Shown: positions 18,896-27,073 of the stretch, piece after piece
How the letters are laid out: every line of letters begins with the position of its first letter
Numbering within the stretch: position 1 is the stretch's first letter
Assembly (NCBI RefSeq): GCF_011455695.1
Contig: NZ_CP015030.1
Span: forward strand, 1 to 64,000
DNA: 64,000 nucleotides
From: Mannheimia granulomatis
Lineage (GTDB): Bacteria; Pseudomonadota; Gammaproteobacteria; Enterobacterales; Pasteurellaceae
Direction of reading: 5' to 3'
Made by a program: the position numbers and the translations under genes
The notes under the pieces: model-generated
What the model was told of the DNA's origin: nothing
Database searches by the model: none
The model's input: only the letters and a program-made list of their open reading frames with translations

Positions 18896-20128
18896 ATGAA
18901 ACAAGCTCTACTCAACCGCCTCCTGCGCTACACCCAAATCCACACCACCTCCGACCCGAAAAGTAACAGTGTGCCAAGCTCGCCACAGCAGTGGGATTTA
19001 CTCCATTTATTGCGTGATGAAGTGAGCCAAATGGGATTGACCGAGATTTATCTCGACCCAAACGGCTATCTGTTTGCCACGCTTCCAGCAAACACTGATA
19101 AGGCTATCCCTGTGCTGGGCTTGATTGCTCACGTCGATACCTCGCCTGATTTCAACGGTGAAAATGTGAAGCCACAAGTTATTGAACGCTATGAAGGTGG
19201 CGATATTCTGTTAAAAGGGAGTGTTGATCGCCTTTCACCAAAAGATTTCCCAAACTTAAACAAACTGATTGGAGACACGCTGGTCACGACCGACGGCACA
19301 AGCCTGCTTGGTGCAGACGACAAGTCGGGCATTGCGATTATTCTCTCGGCAATCGAATACTTGCAAGCCAACCCGCACATTCCGCACGGCAAAATCCGAG
19401 TAGGCTTTACTACCGATGAAGAGATCGGGCGTGGTGCCGATCATTTTGGTGTCAAAGCCTTTGGTGCCGATGTGGCGTTCACGCTCGATGGAGGCCCACT
19501 TGGCGAGCTGCAATATGAGAATTTCAACGCCGATGCTGCAACGGTTACGTTTTATGGGCGTAGTGTTCACCCCGGCACCGCAAAAGACAAAATGATCAAC
19601 GCCTTAGAGCGAGCCTGTGAATTTCAGCACCGACTACCGCCACATTTAACCCCTGCGACCAGCGAAGGGAGTGAGGGCTTTATTATGTTGCACGGTATTG
19701 AAGGCGGGATTGATAAAGCCGAAATTCACTATATTCTGCGTAGCTTCTGTCGTGAAGAATTAGCAAAATTTGGCGGCTATCTAACGCAAACGATGAGCGA
19801 AATGCAGCGAATTTACGGCGAAAATTGCGGAAAAGTCGAGATTGTCGAGCAATATCGCAATATGCAGGAAGTGCTGGCGGATTACGGCTATTTGGTTGAG
19901 ATTGCCGAAAAGGTGATGCGTGAACAGGGGATTGAGCCGAATTTAGAACCGATCCGCGGCGGCACAGACGGCTCACGCCTCTCATTTATGGGCTTGCCTT
20001 GCCCGAATTTATTCACTGGCGGCGAAAATTTCCACGGGCGTTTTGAGTTTATTTCGGTCGATACTATGGAAAAAGCGGCGAATGTGGTTGTGGGGATTGC
20101 TAAAGGTTTTGCCGAGCATCAATTTTAA
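18896..20128 (+). CDS. pepT: peptidase T (tripeptide aminopeptidase)
   Basis: A 410-residue M20-family dizinc peptidase that cleaves the N-terminal residue from tripeptides in the cytosol. Metal-binding motifs are in the usual order: GLIAHVDTSPDF with the first histidine, LLGADDKSGIA with the bridging aspartate, TTDEEIGRGADHF with the catalytic glutamate, and the dimerisation domain from about residue 205 (YGRSVHPGTAKDKM). The start MKQALLNRLLRYTQIHTTS is family-typical. An exact uptake signal lies upstream at 18842-18850. Like mfd, it is more GC-rich than the genes around it. Confidence 0.97.
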   Translation: MKQALLNRLLRYTQIHTTSDPKSNSVPSSPQQWDLLHLLRDEVSQMGLTEIYLDPNGYLFATLPANTDKAIPVLGLIAHVDTSPDFNGENVKPQVIERYEGGDILLKGSVDRLSPKDFPNLNKLIGDTLVTTDGTSLLGADDKSGIAIILSAIEYLQANPHIPHGKIRVGFTTDEEIGRGADHFGVKAFGADVAFTLDGGPLGELQYENFNADAATVTFYGRSVHPGTAKDKMINALERACEFQHRLPPHLTPATSEGSEGFIMLHGIEGGIDKAEIHYILRSFCREELAKFGGYLTQTMSEMQRIYGENCGKVEIVEQYRNMQEVLADYGYLVEIAEKVMREQGIEPNLEPIRGGTDGSRLSFMGLPCPNLFTGGENFHGRFEFISVDTMEKAANVVVGIAKGFAEHQF

Positions 20129-20231
20129 CACCTGAGCAAAATAGCAAGCGGTCAAATTTGTGCAAAAATTTGCAAAAAAGCCTTATTTTTCGCCATTCGA
20201 TTTATTTTTAGCGGATTTCTGCGAAATTTAT

Positions 20232-20259
20232 TTGACATTGAAACGGAAATCCATAGAAT
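20232..20259 (+). promoter_or_regulatory. sigma-70-type promoter of the tRNA operon
   Basis: A consensus -35 TTGACA (20232-20237) and -10 TAGAAT (20254-20259) are separated by 16 bases. Transcription should start near 20266, upstream of the leader hairpin and the six tRNAs. Confidence 0.75.
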
Positions 20260-20271
20260 ATGCACCTGTTG

Positions 20272-20298
20272 AAACGCTACGAGCTTCGTAGCGTTTTT
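20272..20298 (+). terminator. terminator-like hairpin in the tRNA operon leader
   Basis: A perfect 11-bp stem, AAACGCTACGA / TCGTAGCGTTT with triloop GCT, runs directly into a T run, and the first tRNA begins five bases later. It lies downstream of the promoter, so it would act on the tRNA transcript itself as an attenuator or as a leader-processing structure. No gene upstream of the promoter needs it. Confidence 0.65.
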
Positions 20299-20302
20299 AA
20301 AT

Positions 20303-20378
<76 letters not shown>

Positions 20379-20394
20379 ATTTCTATATCGTGCT

Positions 20395-20481
20395 GCCCGA
20401 GTGGCGGAATCGGTAGACGCAAGGGATTTAAAATCCCTCGCCTTTCGGGGCGTGCCAGTTCAAGTCTGGCCTCGGGCACCA
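20395..20481 (+). tRNA. tRNA-Leu (TAA), copy 1
   Basis: An 87-base class II tRNA with CCA encoded. The acceptor stem GCCCGAG pairs with CTCGGGC, anticodon TAA lies in GGGATTTAAAATCCC, the D-stem is GCG/CGC, and the long variable arm and T-loop GTTCAAGTC are present. Confidence 0.97.
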
Positions 20482-20506
20482 TTTAGAAATCAACAATTTA
20501 AAATAT

Positions 20507-20582
<76 letters not shown>

Positions 20583-20600
20583 ATTTTTCTACATCGTGTC

Positions 20601-20687
20601 GCCCGAGTGGCGGAATCGGTAGACGCAAGGGATTTAAAATCCCTCGCCTTTCGGGGCGTGCCAGTTCAAGTCTGGCCTCGGGCACCA
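20601..20687 (+). tRNA. tRNA-Leu (TAA), copy 2
   Basis: Identical to the first tRNA-Leu over 87 bases, with D-stem GCG/CGC intact and CCA encoded. Confidence 0.97.
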
Positions 20688-20726
20688 TTTAGAAAAATAC
20701 AAATTTTAAAATCAAAAATTATCGAA

Positions 20727-20813
20727 GCCCGAGTGGCGGAATCGGTAGACACAAGGGATTTAAAATCCCTCGCCTTTCGGGGCGTGCCAGTTCAAGTCTG
20801 GCCTCGGGCACCA
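20727..20813 (+). tRNA. tRNA-Leu (TAA), copy 3, with a D-stem mismatch
   Basis: Same as copies 1 and 2 except for one base: A instead of G at 20751. This is position 24 in standard numbering, so the D-stem reads GCG against CAC, with a C11-A24 mismatch in place of C-G. Anticodon, acceptor stem and CCA are intact. Confidence 0.95.
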
Positions 20814-20834
20814 TTTCGATAATATACCAAATAT

Positions 20835-20910
<76 letters not shown>

Positions 20911-20925
20911 ATCTCAAAAGTAGAT

Positions 20926-20947
20926 AGCACCACAGGGTGCTTTTTTT
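20926..20947 (+). terminator. terminator of the tRNA operon
   Basis: A 6-bp stem AGCACC / GGTGCT with loop ACAG is followed directly by seven T residues, 16 bases after the last tRNA. Confidence 0.9.
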
Positions 20948-21026
20948 ATATCTGAAATTACTTATTGTCGTGAATAAGTCTGTGATATATTTCTAAGCGA
21001 ATCAAGTATGAATACAGCAGGAAATT

Positions 21027-21818
21027 ATGAAAAAAATCACTATCATTGGCTTAGGTTGGCTTGGTTTTCCACTTGCTCAGAAATTACAACGTGATGGCTG
21101 GATAGTTGCTGGTACAAAACGTACAATGGGTGATCTGCCGATTGAGTGCTATCCGCTGGATTTTAATCATCTTGCGATTCCACCTGAAATTGAACGTATT
21201 TTGGCGGCAGAGGCGATGGTAATAGCTTTGCCACCCTCGATATCTAATGAAGATGATTACCTTTCAGGTATTCAGAAACTTACATCTCTTTCAATTGCTA
21301 AGGGGTTAAATCATCTGATTTTTATCAGCTCGACTTCTGTGTTACCCATGTTGCAAGGGGATTTTGATGAAAATACTGTAATCGATCCTAATTCATTGCT
21401 TGCTCGAGTTGAAAAGTGGTTGTTAAACCAGGAGATTAATTGCGATATTTTGCGATTAGCCGGGTTAGTGGGCAAACAACGTCATCCTGTTTTTTATCTG
21501 GCAGGGAAAACTAATCTGAAAGAAGCTGGACAGCCGGTAAATTTAGTACATTTAGATGATTGTTTATCAGCGATTTCTTTGCTTTTATCCAAGCCAAATG
21601 GGCAGAGAATTTTCCATTTGTGTTCGCCTAAACATCCTAGCCGTCAAGCGTATTATAGTGAAATGGCAACACGTTTTGGTTTGGCTGATTTGCATTTTTC
21701 CGATGAAAATCAACCGCTTGTAAGAACGGTTAAGGCGAAAAAAATTTGTGATGAGCTTGGTTTTGTTTATCGTTACGAGGATCCTTATCTGTTTGAATTC
21801 GAATTAAATAAAAAATAA
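21027..21818 (+). CDS. NAD(P)-binding epimerase/dehydratase-like protein (YeeZ-type)
   Basis: A 263-residue cytosolic protein of the extended short-chain dehydrogenase superfamily. The N-terminal Rossmann fingerprint is IIGLGWLGFPLA (residues 5-16), and the chain continues with the ISSTSV strand and a C-terminal substrate-binding part. It resembles the E. coli YeeZ group, whose substrate is not established. The usual catalytic YxxxK motif is not evident. The ATG follows CAGGAAATT. It lies between the tRNA operon and the metal transporter genes and seems to be a single-gene unit. Confidence 0.75.
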   Translation: MKKITIIGLGWLGFPLAQKLQRDGWIVAGTKRTMGDLPIECYPLDFNHLAIPPEIERILAAEAMVIALPPSISNEDDYLSGIQKLTSLSIAKGLNHLIFISSTSVLPMLQGDFDENTVIDPNSLLARVEKWLLNQEINCDILRLAGLVGKQRHPVFYLAGKTNLKEAGQPVNLVHLDDCLSAISLLLSKPNGQRIFHLCSPKHPSRQAYYSEMATRFGLADLHFSDENQPLVRTVKAKKICDELGFVYRYEDPYLFEFELNKK

Positions 21819-21857
21819 AGAATAAATTACCTTATAATTTTTATGGTTTTGTGTTAA

Positions 21858-21876
21858 GATAAGAATTATTCTCAAT
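21858..21876 (+). promoter_or_regulatory. Fur-like operator upstream of sitC
   Basis: Read on the minus strand, the 19 bases match 12 of 19 positions of the Fur consensus and share the ATTGAGAAT word with the sites upstream of sitA and the hemoglobin receptor. It ends 15 bases before the sitC start. A Mur or MntR-type regulator is possible instead of Fur. Confidence 0.5.
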
Positions 21877-21890
21877 AAGGTCTAAATATT

Positions 21891-22748
21891 ATGCTTGAAA
21901 TTTTATTAGAACCTTTCACTTACAACTATATGCAAAAAGCGATTTTTGTCAGTATGGGCGTCGGTTTGGTTTGCGCTTTTCTTTCTGCCTTCTTAATGTT
22001 AAAGGGATGGTCTTTAATTGGTGATGCTTTATCGCATGCTGTCGTGCCGGGTGTTGCTATTGCTTATGCGTTAAAATTACCTTATGCCTTTGGAGCATTC
22101 TTTTCCGGCATTTTGGCTGCTTTATCTATTATTTGGGTGAAAAGCCTAACTAAAATCAAAGAAGATGCGGTAATTGGTTTTATTTTTACTACTTTTTTTG
22201 CTTTGGGGATGTTTATAGTCTCCTTAAATCCAACCGCAGTGGATGTTAATTCTATCGTCATGGGGAATATTTTAGGTATTGCTGATGAGGATTTATGGCA
22301 GGTGGTACTGATTATTGCCCTTTCATTAGGGGGATTGGCAGTGTTCTGGAAAGGACTGTTGCTGGTGTTCTTTGATGAGCATCACGCCCTGTCTGTTGGG
22401 CTTTCACCATTACGTTATAAAATCATTTTTTTTACGTTATTAAGTGCTTGTGTTGTGGTGGCATTACAAACTGTTGGCGCAATTTTAGTGATTGCGATGG
22501 TTGTCACCCCGGGAGCAACGGCATATTTATTGACTGACCATTTTCCGCGTTTAGTGTTGATTGCAATGTGTATCGGTAGTTTAACTTCGGGGGGTGGGGC
22601 CTATTTGAGTTATTTTCTAGATGGTGCAACAGGTGCAGTGATCGTCTGTTTGCAAACTATTATTTTTCTTTTTGTTTTTTACTTTGCACCGAAATATGGG
22701 TTGATAAACCAAAAAAGTAAAATAAAAGGAGCTTGTGAGCATGCTTGA
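21891..22748 (+). CDS. sitC: Mn/Fe ABC transporter permease (SitC/YfeC type)
   Basis: A 285-residue inner-membrane permease of the zinc/manganese/iron ABC-3 family, with about eight membrane segments. The conserved WSLIGDALSHAVVPGVAIAY near residue 42 and the C-terminal QTVGAILVIAMVVTPGATAY are family signatures. It pairs with SitD for the channel, SitB for ATP hydrolysis and SitA for periplasmic capture. Its last 8 bases overlap sitD. In most genomes sitC follows sitB on the same strand; here sitAB lie downstream on the opposite strand. Confidence 0.9.
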   Translation: MLEILLEPFTYNYMQKAIFVSMGVGLVCAFLSAFLMLKGWSLIGDALSHAVVPGVAIAYALKLPYAFGAFFSGILAALSIIWVKSLTKIKEDAVIGFIFTTFFALGMFIVSLNPTAVDVNSIVMGNILGIADEDLWQVVLIIALSLGGLAVFWKGLLLVFFDEHHALSVGLSPLRYKIIFFTLLSACVVVALQTVGAILVIAMVVTPGATAYLLTDHFPRLVLIAMCIGSLTSGGGAYLSYFLDGATGAVIVCLQTIIFLFVFYFAPKYGLINQKSKIKGACEHA

Positions 22749-23553
22749 GTGGATTTTAGAACCGCTGCAGTTTGATTTTATGCAAACTGCCTTGCTCACC
22801 GCCATTTTAGTAGCAAGCGTGAGTGCAGTTTTGTCTTGTTATTTGGTGTTAAAAAGCTGGTCTTTGATGGGGGATGCTATTTCCCATGCAGTATTGCCAG
22901 GAGTAGTGGTTTCATCATTGATTGGCTTACCTTTATCTTTCGGTGCATTTTTTTCTGGATTATTTTGTGCGTTATCGGTAGGTTATTTAAAGGAAAATAG
23001 CCGATTAAAAGAAGATACAGTTATGGGTATCGTGTTTTCAGGTATGTTTGCTTTAGGCATTATTCTGTTTACAGCCTTTAATACTGGAGAGCATTTAACA
23101 CATATTCTATTTGGAAATTTATTAGGTGTGAGCCAGAGTGATTTAATACAAACTTTATGTATCAGTCTATTTACTTTGCTTGTTATTTTGTTAAAACGTA
23201 AAGATTTCCTACTCTATTGCTTTGATATGAATCAGGCAAGGGTAGTAGGGTTACCTGTTAAGCTGCTGCATTATGGATTGCTATCATTACTTGCCTTGAC
23301 AATTATCAGTGCAATGCAAGTAGTTGGTGTGATTTTGGTGGTAGCAATGCTGATTACACCAGGAATTACTGCCTATTTGCTCACAACTCGCTTTGATCGG
23401 ATGTTATTTATTGCATTGGCTGTTGCAATTAGCTCTTCTGTGGTCGGCACGTTGCTTAGCTATCATATTGATTCCGCCTCTGGCCCAACGATTATCTTGT
23501 TACAAGCGGTCATATTTTTGTTAAGTTTTGCATATTCCAAATTAAAAGCCTAA
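22741..23553 (+). CDS. sitD: Mn/Fe ABC transporter permease (SitD/YfeD type)
   Basis: A 270-residue second permease of the same family, paralogous to sitC: it repeats SWSLMGDAISHAVLPGVVVS and MQVVGVILVVAMLITPGITAY. The ATG at 22741 is chosen because AAAGGAG lies nine bases upstream; the GTG two codons earlier is too close to it. It overlaps the end of sitC (ATGCTTGA), suggesting coupled translation of the heterodimer. An exact uptake signal (23502-23510) lies inside the coding sequence near the 3' end. Confidence 0.9.
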   Translation: MLEWILEPLQFDFMQTALLTAILVASVSAVLSCYLVLKSWSLMGDAISHAVLPGVVVSSLIGLPLSFGAFFSGLFCALSVGYLKENSRLKEDTVMGIVFSGMFALGIILFTAFNTGEHLTHILFGNLLGVSQSDLIQTLCISLFTLLVILLKRKDFLLYCFDMNQARVVGLPVKLLHYGLLSLLALTIISAMQVVGVILVVAMLITPGITAYLLTTRFDRMLFIALAVAISSSVVGTLLSYHIDSASGPTIILLQAVIFLLSFAYSKLKA

Positions 23554-23590
23554 AAAAAAGAGGGAATGTTTAAATTCCCTCTCTATATTT
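23551..23590. terminator. bidirectional terminator between sitCD and sitAB
   Basis: A 9-bp stem AGAGGGAAT / ATTCCCTCT is flanked by A8 on the left and a T-rich stretch on the right. It begins at the sitD stop and ends at the sitB stop, closing both convergent units. Confidence 0.88.
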
Positions 23591-24346
23591 TTAGCTGTTT
23601 ACTTCTTTCTGATAATGCAGTAAACCGCCAAATACCCTTTCTAAATTTTGATTATTAAAGGTTTCTTCCGTTTTACCGGCAGCCCTTAGTGTACGATTGA
23701 TCATTAAAATCTGATCGCAAAAACTCGGCACGCTGGCAAGATTATGGGTAGAAACTAAAATCAAATGTCCCTCATTTTTAAGTTGCCTAAGTAGCTCTAC
23801 AATTGCATTTTCTGTCTTAACATCCACACCGGTAAAGGGTTCATCTAATAAGATGATTTTACTCTCTTGAGCTAATGCTCGGGCTAAAAACACACGCTTT
23901 TTCTGCCCACCGGAAAGCTCCCCAATTTGTCGGCTTTTAAGATGCAAAACATCTACACGCTGCATTGCTTGTTCCACTTTCAGCTTATCCGTTTGGCTTG
24001 GGCGGCGTAAGAAATTCATATAGCCGTACCGCCCCATCATCACCACATCATAAACGGAAACCGGGAATTGCCAGTCCACTTCTTCACTTTGTGGCACATA
24101 AGAGACCAAGTTTTGCTTGAGTGCTTGAGAAATAGGTAATTGTCCAAGTTTAATTGAGCCGGTTAGAGGTTTAACCAGTCCCATTAAACTTTTGAAAAGA
24201 GTCGATTTCCCCCCTCCATTTACGCCGATTAATGCACAAATTGTGCCGTTTTCAAGATGAAATGATACATCTTGTAAAGCGAGATGCCCGTTATTATAAC
24301 GGACAGATAAATTTTCGACAGAAATGGAGGCTGAAACAGTTGTCAT
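23591..24346 (-). CDS. sitB: Mn/Fe ABC transporter ATPase (SitB/YfeB type)
   Basis: A 251-residue cytosolic ATPase. Walker A is GVNGGGKST (about residue 38), the signature is [15 protein letters not shown], Walker B is [12 protein letters not shown], and the switch histidine lies in VSTHNLAS. It powers metal import through SitC and SitD. The gene follows sitA after 12 bases in the same minus-strand unit, and it converges on sitD. The arrangement, with ATPase and permeases on opposite strands, is unusual for this family. Confidence 0.93.
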   Translation of the reverse strand: MTTVSASISVENLSVRYNNGHLALQDVSFHLENGTICALIGVNGGGKSTLFKSLMGLVKPLTGSIKLGQLPISQALKQNLVSYVPQSEEVDWQFPVSVYDVVMMGRYGYMNFLRRPSQTDKLKVEQAMQRVDVLHLKSRQIGELSGGQKKRVFLARALAQESKIILLDEPFTGVDVKTENAIVELLRQLKNEGHLILVSTHNLASVPSFCDQILMINRTLRAAGKTEETFNNQNLERVFGGLLHYQKEVNS

Positions 24347-24358
24347 AGTTAAATCTTA

Positions 24359-25255
24359 TTATTTTTTGCTACGCTCGAAACCTTCAACAATAGTACCGAT
24401 AGTCACTTTAAGTAAATCTAAATAAGTTGGTATAGGGCCATTTTTCTCAGATAGTGAATCCACATAAATTACGCCACCATATAATGCACCGGTTTCTTTT
24501 GCGACTTGTTTAGCCGGCTTGTCTGAAACCGTACTTTCACTAAAGACAACAGGAATCTTATTTGCTTTTACACCATCAATAACTTTTTTAACTTGTTTTG
24601 GTGAACCTTGCTCTTCTGCATTGATTGCCCATAAATAAAGCTCTTTTAGGTTGTAGTCTTTAGCCAAATAACTAAATGCACCTTCACTGGTTACTAACCA
24701 ACGTTGTTGTTCCGGAATAAAGGCTAAACGTTGGCGTAGCGGTTCGGCAATACCTTTTACTTTTTCAGAATAGGCTTTAGCGTTGGCATTATAAGTGTCT
24801 GCGTTTTTAGGGTCGTATTTTACTAAAGCCGCACGGATATTTTCAATGTAAATTAATGCATTTTCGGTAGACATCCAAGCGTGCGGATTCGGTAGATTTT
24901 TATATTCACCTTCGGTGATTGGCATTGGGGTAATCCCTTCTGTCACCACAACTGCCGGTTTGCCTTTCACGTTTTCAAAGAAACGCTCAAACCAGCGCTC
25001 AAGGTTCATACCGTTCCATAAAACTAAATCGGCTTTCTGAGCTTTAACAATATCTTTTGGGGTAGGTTGATAATCGTGAATCTCAGCACCTGGTTTGGTA
25101 ATTGATTCAACTGTGGCTTTATCACCGGCCACATTTTGTGCAATATCTTGAATAACAGTGAAGGTTGTAACAACTTTAAAAGGCTCTGCCATTGCCATAG
25201 CTGCACTTAAACCAAAAGTTAATACAAATGCTTTTTTAATATGTGATAGTTTCAT
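24359..25255 (-). CDS. sitA: Mn/Fe-binding periplasmic protein (SitA/YfeA type)
   Basis: A 298-residue cluster A-I metal-binding lipoprotein/periplasmic protein. Residues 1-23 form a signal peptide ending AMA-EPFKVVTTFTV; no lipobox cysteine is seen, so the mature protein is soluble in the periplasm. Metal ligands expected for the family are visible: histidine in AEIHDYQPTP, histidine in NPHAWMST, glutamate in FSESTVSDKP and aspartate in VIYVDSLSE. It delivers Mn2+ or Fe2+ to the SitCD permease. The start is preceded by GGAGG. A Fur-like site lies upstream. Confidence 0.93.
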   Translation of the reverse strand: MKLSHIKKAFVLTFGLSAAMAMAEPFKVVTTFTVIQDIAQNVAGDKATVESITKPGAEIHDYQPTPKDIVKAQKADLVLWNGMNLERWFERFFENVKGKPAVVVTEGITPMPITEGEYKNLPNPHAWMSTENALIYIENIRAALVKYDPKNADTYNANAKAYSEKVKGIAEPLRQRLAFIPEQQRWLVTSEGAFSYLAKDYNLKELYLWAINAEEQGSPKQVKKVIDGVKANKIPVVFSESTVSDKPAKQVAKETGALYGGVIYVDSLSEKNGPIPTYLDLLKVTIGTIVEGFERSKK

Positions 25256-25277
25256 TTTCAGCCTCCTTAATGTTATT

Positions 25278-25296
25278 GAGAATGAGAATTATCGTT
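25278..25296 (-). promoter_or_regulatory. Fur-like operator upstream of sitA
   Basis: Bases 25278-25296 match 13 of 19 positions of the Fur consensus in the given orientation (GAGAATGAGAAT is its left half). It lies 23 bases upstream of the sitA start, where repressor binding would block transcription. Confidence 0.6.
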
Positions 25297-25515
25297 TGTT
25301 ATTCTATAGATTATTTTGAATGATGTAAATAGTCTTATTTTTCATAAGGTTATTGTTGATATGTCTGGTCAAGTATTTATTTCGTAAATATCAAAATTTC
25401 GATTAAAAATTGCTGGCTTAATGAACAAAGAGTCAGTAAAATTGCCGACTTCAAAAATCATATTGCAAAACTAACCTTTTGCCGTAATACGTGTAATAAC
25501 GAGGCTTTCAATTTT

Positions 25516-26673
25516 ATGTCAGAACAAATTGTGGGTGCAGTGTCTGCTGCAGAGCAACCAAAAGAAAAAATCAATCTATTAAACCTTAACCGCCAAGAAA
25601 TGCGTGAGCTGTTTGCAGAAATGGGTGAAAAGCCTTTCCGAGCTGATCAGCTAATGAAGTGGATTTACCATTTTGGCGAAGATAATTTCGATAATATGAG
25701 CAATATTAACAAAGTATTGCGTGAGAAATTAAAACGTATTGCGGAAATTAAGGCCCCTGAAGTCGCGGTGGAGCAACGCTCTGCTGATGGTACCATTAAG
25801 TGGGCAATGCAAGTGGGCGATCAACAAATTGAAACGGTGTATATTCCGGAAGACGACCGTGCAACTCTATGTGTCTCTTCACAAGTAGGCTGTGCTTTAG
25901 CCTGTACTTTCTGCTCAACGGCTCAACAAGGTTTTAACCGTAACTTAAGTGTAGCGGAAATTATCGGGCAGGTATGGCGTGCTTCTAAAATTATCGGAAA
26001 CTTTGGTGTGACCGGCGTTCGCCCAATCACCAATGTGGTAATGATGGGCATGGGAGAGCCATTACTGAATATGAATAACGTAATTCCAGCAATGGAAATT
26101 ATGTTAGATGATTTCGCCTATGGTTTATCCAAACGCCGTGTGACGCTTTCAACGTCGGGTGTTGTACCGGCATTAGATAAAATGCGTGAACAAATTGATG
26201 TGGCATTGGCAATTTCGCTTCACGCCCCGAACGATGAATTGCGTGATGTGTTAGTGCCGATTAATAAAAAATATAACATCAAAATGTTGATGGAATCGGT
26301 AAATAAATACCTAGAGGTTTCTAACGCTAACCACGGCAAAGTAACGATTGAATATGTGATGTTAGATCACGTTAATGATAGTACCGAGCATGCCCACCAG
26401 CTTGCTGAGGTGCTAAAAAACACACCGTGCAAAATTAACCTTATTCCTTGGAACCCGTTCCCACAAGCACCTTATGGCAAGAGTTCAAACTCGCGTACAG
26501 ACCGATTCCAAAAAACCTTAATGGAATATGGCTTTACCGTTACGGTGCGTAAAACCCGAGGCGATGATATTGACGCCGCTTGTGGACAGCTTGCTGGCGA
26601 TGTTATCGACCGAACCAAACGTACCCTAGAAAAACGCAAGTTTGGACAAGGGATTGAGGTAAAAATGCATTAA
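25516..26673 (+). CDS. rlmN: dual-specificity rRNA/tRNA methyltransferase RlmN
   Basis: A 385-residue radical-SAM enzyme that methylates C2 of A2503 in 23S rRNA and A37 in some tRNAs. The radical-SAM cluster motif is CALACTFC with cysteines at 126, 130 and 133, and the mechanism's second cysteine lies in DAACGQLAG near the C-terminus. MGMGEPLLN and SISLHAPND are further family motifs. The N-terminal region [20 protein letters not shown] is typical. The gene stands alone in the plus direction; the following 400 bases hold a hairpin and a minus-strand small ORF. Confidence 0.97.
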   Translation: MSEQIVGAVSAAEQPKEKINLLNLNRQEMRELFAEMGEKPFRADQLMKWIYHFGEDNFDNMSNINKVLREKLKRIAEIKAPEVAVEQRSADGTIKWAMQVGDQQIETVYIPEDDRATLCVSSQVGCALACTFCSTAQQGFNRNLSVAEIIGQVWRASKIIGNFGVTGVRPITNVVMMGMGEPLLNMNNVIPAMEIMLDDFAYGLSKRRVTLSTSGVVPALDKMREQIDVALAISLHAPNDELRDVLVPINKKYNIKMLMESVNKYLEVSNANHGKVTIEYVMLDHVNDSTEHAHQLAEVLKNTPCKINLIPWNPFPQAPYGKSSNSRTDRFQKTLMEYGFTVTVRKTRGDDIDAACGQLAGDVIDRTKRTLEKRKFGQGIEVKMH

Positions 26674-26715
26674 TTTTTTAATTTAATCTTGATTTCTCTA
26701 TTAAGACAAACAGAA

Positions 26716-26782
26716 AAGCTGGTTGTTGTATAAGACTTTTCCCTCAATTTCGGGGAAATAAAGATATACAATCAACCAGCTT
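26716..26782 (-). terminator. long structured hairpin, probable terminator for the small minus-strand ORF
   Basis: On the minus strand AAGCTGGTTG pairs with CAACCAGCTT, extended by TTGTATA / TATACAA after a one-base bulge, and an inner hairpin forms from TTTCCCC and GAGGGAAA. The outer stem runs into TTTTCTGTTT on the minus strand only, which points to termination in that direction. It may instead mark the end of a structured RNA. Confidence 0.55.
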
Positions 26783-26841
26783 ATTGGAATAGAGCATATC
26801 AAATAAATACACCACAGGATCATCTTAAAAGCTGTAGATAA

Positions 26842-26964
26842 TTATTCATAGAGATGGTTTTGCCTCAACGTCCATGCTAATTCTAAGTAGATAAAGATTG
26901 TTACATCACTAAACGTAGCAAGAAAAATCAATAATGAAGATAAGCTGTTTATTTCGTACATCAT
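26842..26964 (-). CDS. possible small hydrophobic protein (40 residues)
   Basis: I do not recognise this ORF. It starts with ATG-ATG at 26964, preceded by TTGGAG at five bases, and stops with TAA at 26842. The product begins MMYEINSLSSLLIFLATFSD and continues with a second hydrophobic run before a short polar tail RQNHLYE, so one membrane-spanning segment is likely. A terminator-like hairpin lies 60 bases downstream on the same strand. It is convergent with rlmN and divergent from the OmpV-like gene. Chance ORFs of this size are common, but the ribosome site, the hydrophobic profile and the terminator together favour a real gene. Confidence 0.45.
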   Translation of the reverse strand: MMYEINSLSSLLIFLATFSDVTIFIYLELAWTLRQNHLYE

Positions 26965-27073
26965 AATAGCTCCAACTATAAGAAAAATTTTCTCTTGACC
27001 TTAAATCTACTCTAACCTTTATTATGCTAGTACCTTATTAGGTTATCCATTATTAAGTTTATTGAGGAATACT

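Noticed and set aside
26995-27028. TTGACC with a TATGCT-like element upstream of the OmpV-like gene
   Set aside because: The spacing of about 22 bases is too long for a sigma-70 promoter, and no better -10 lies at 16-18 bases.
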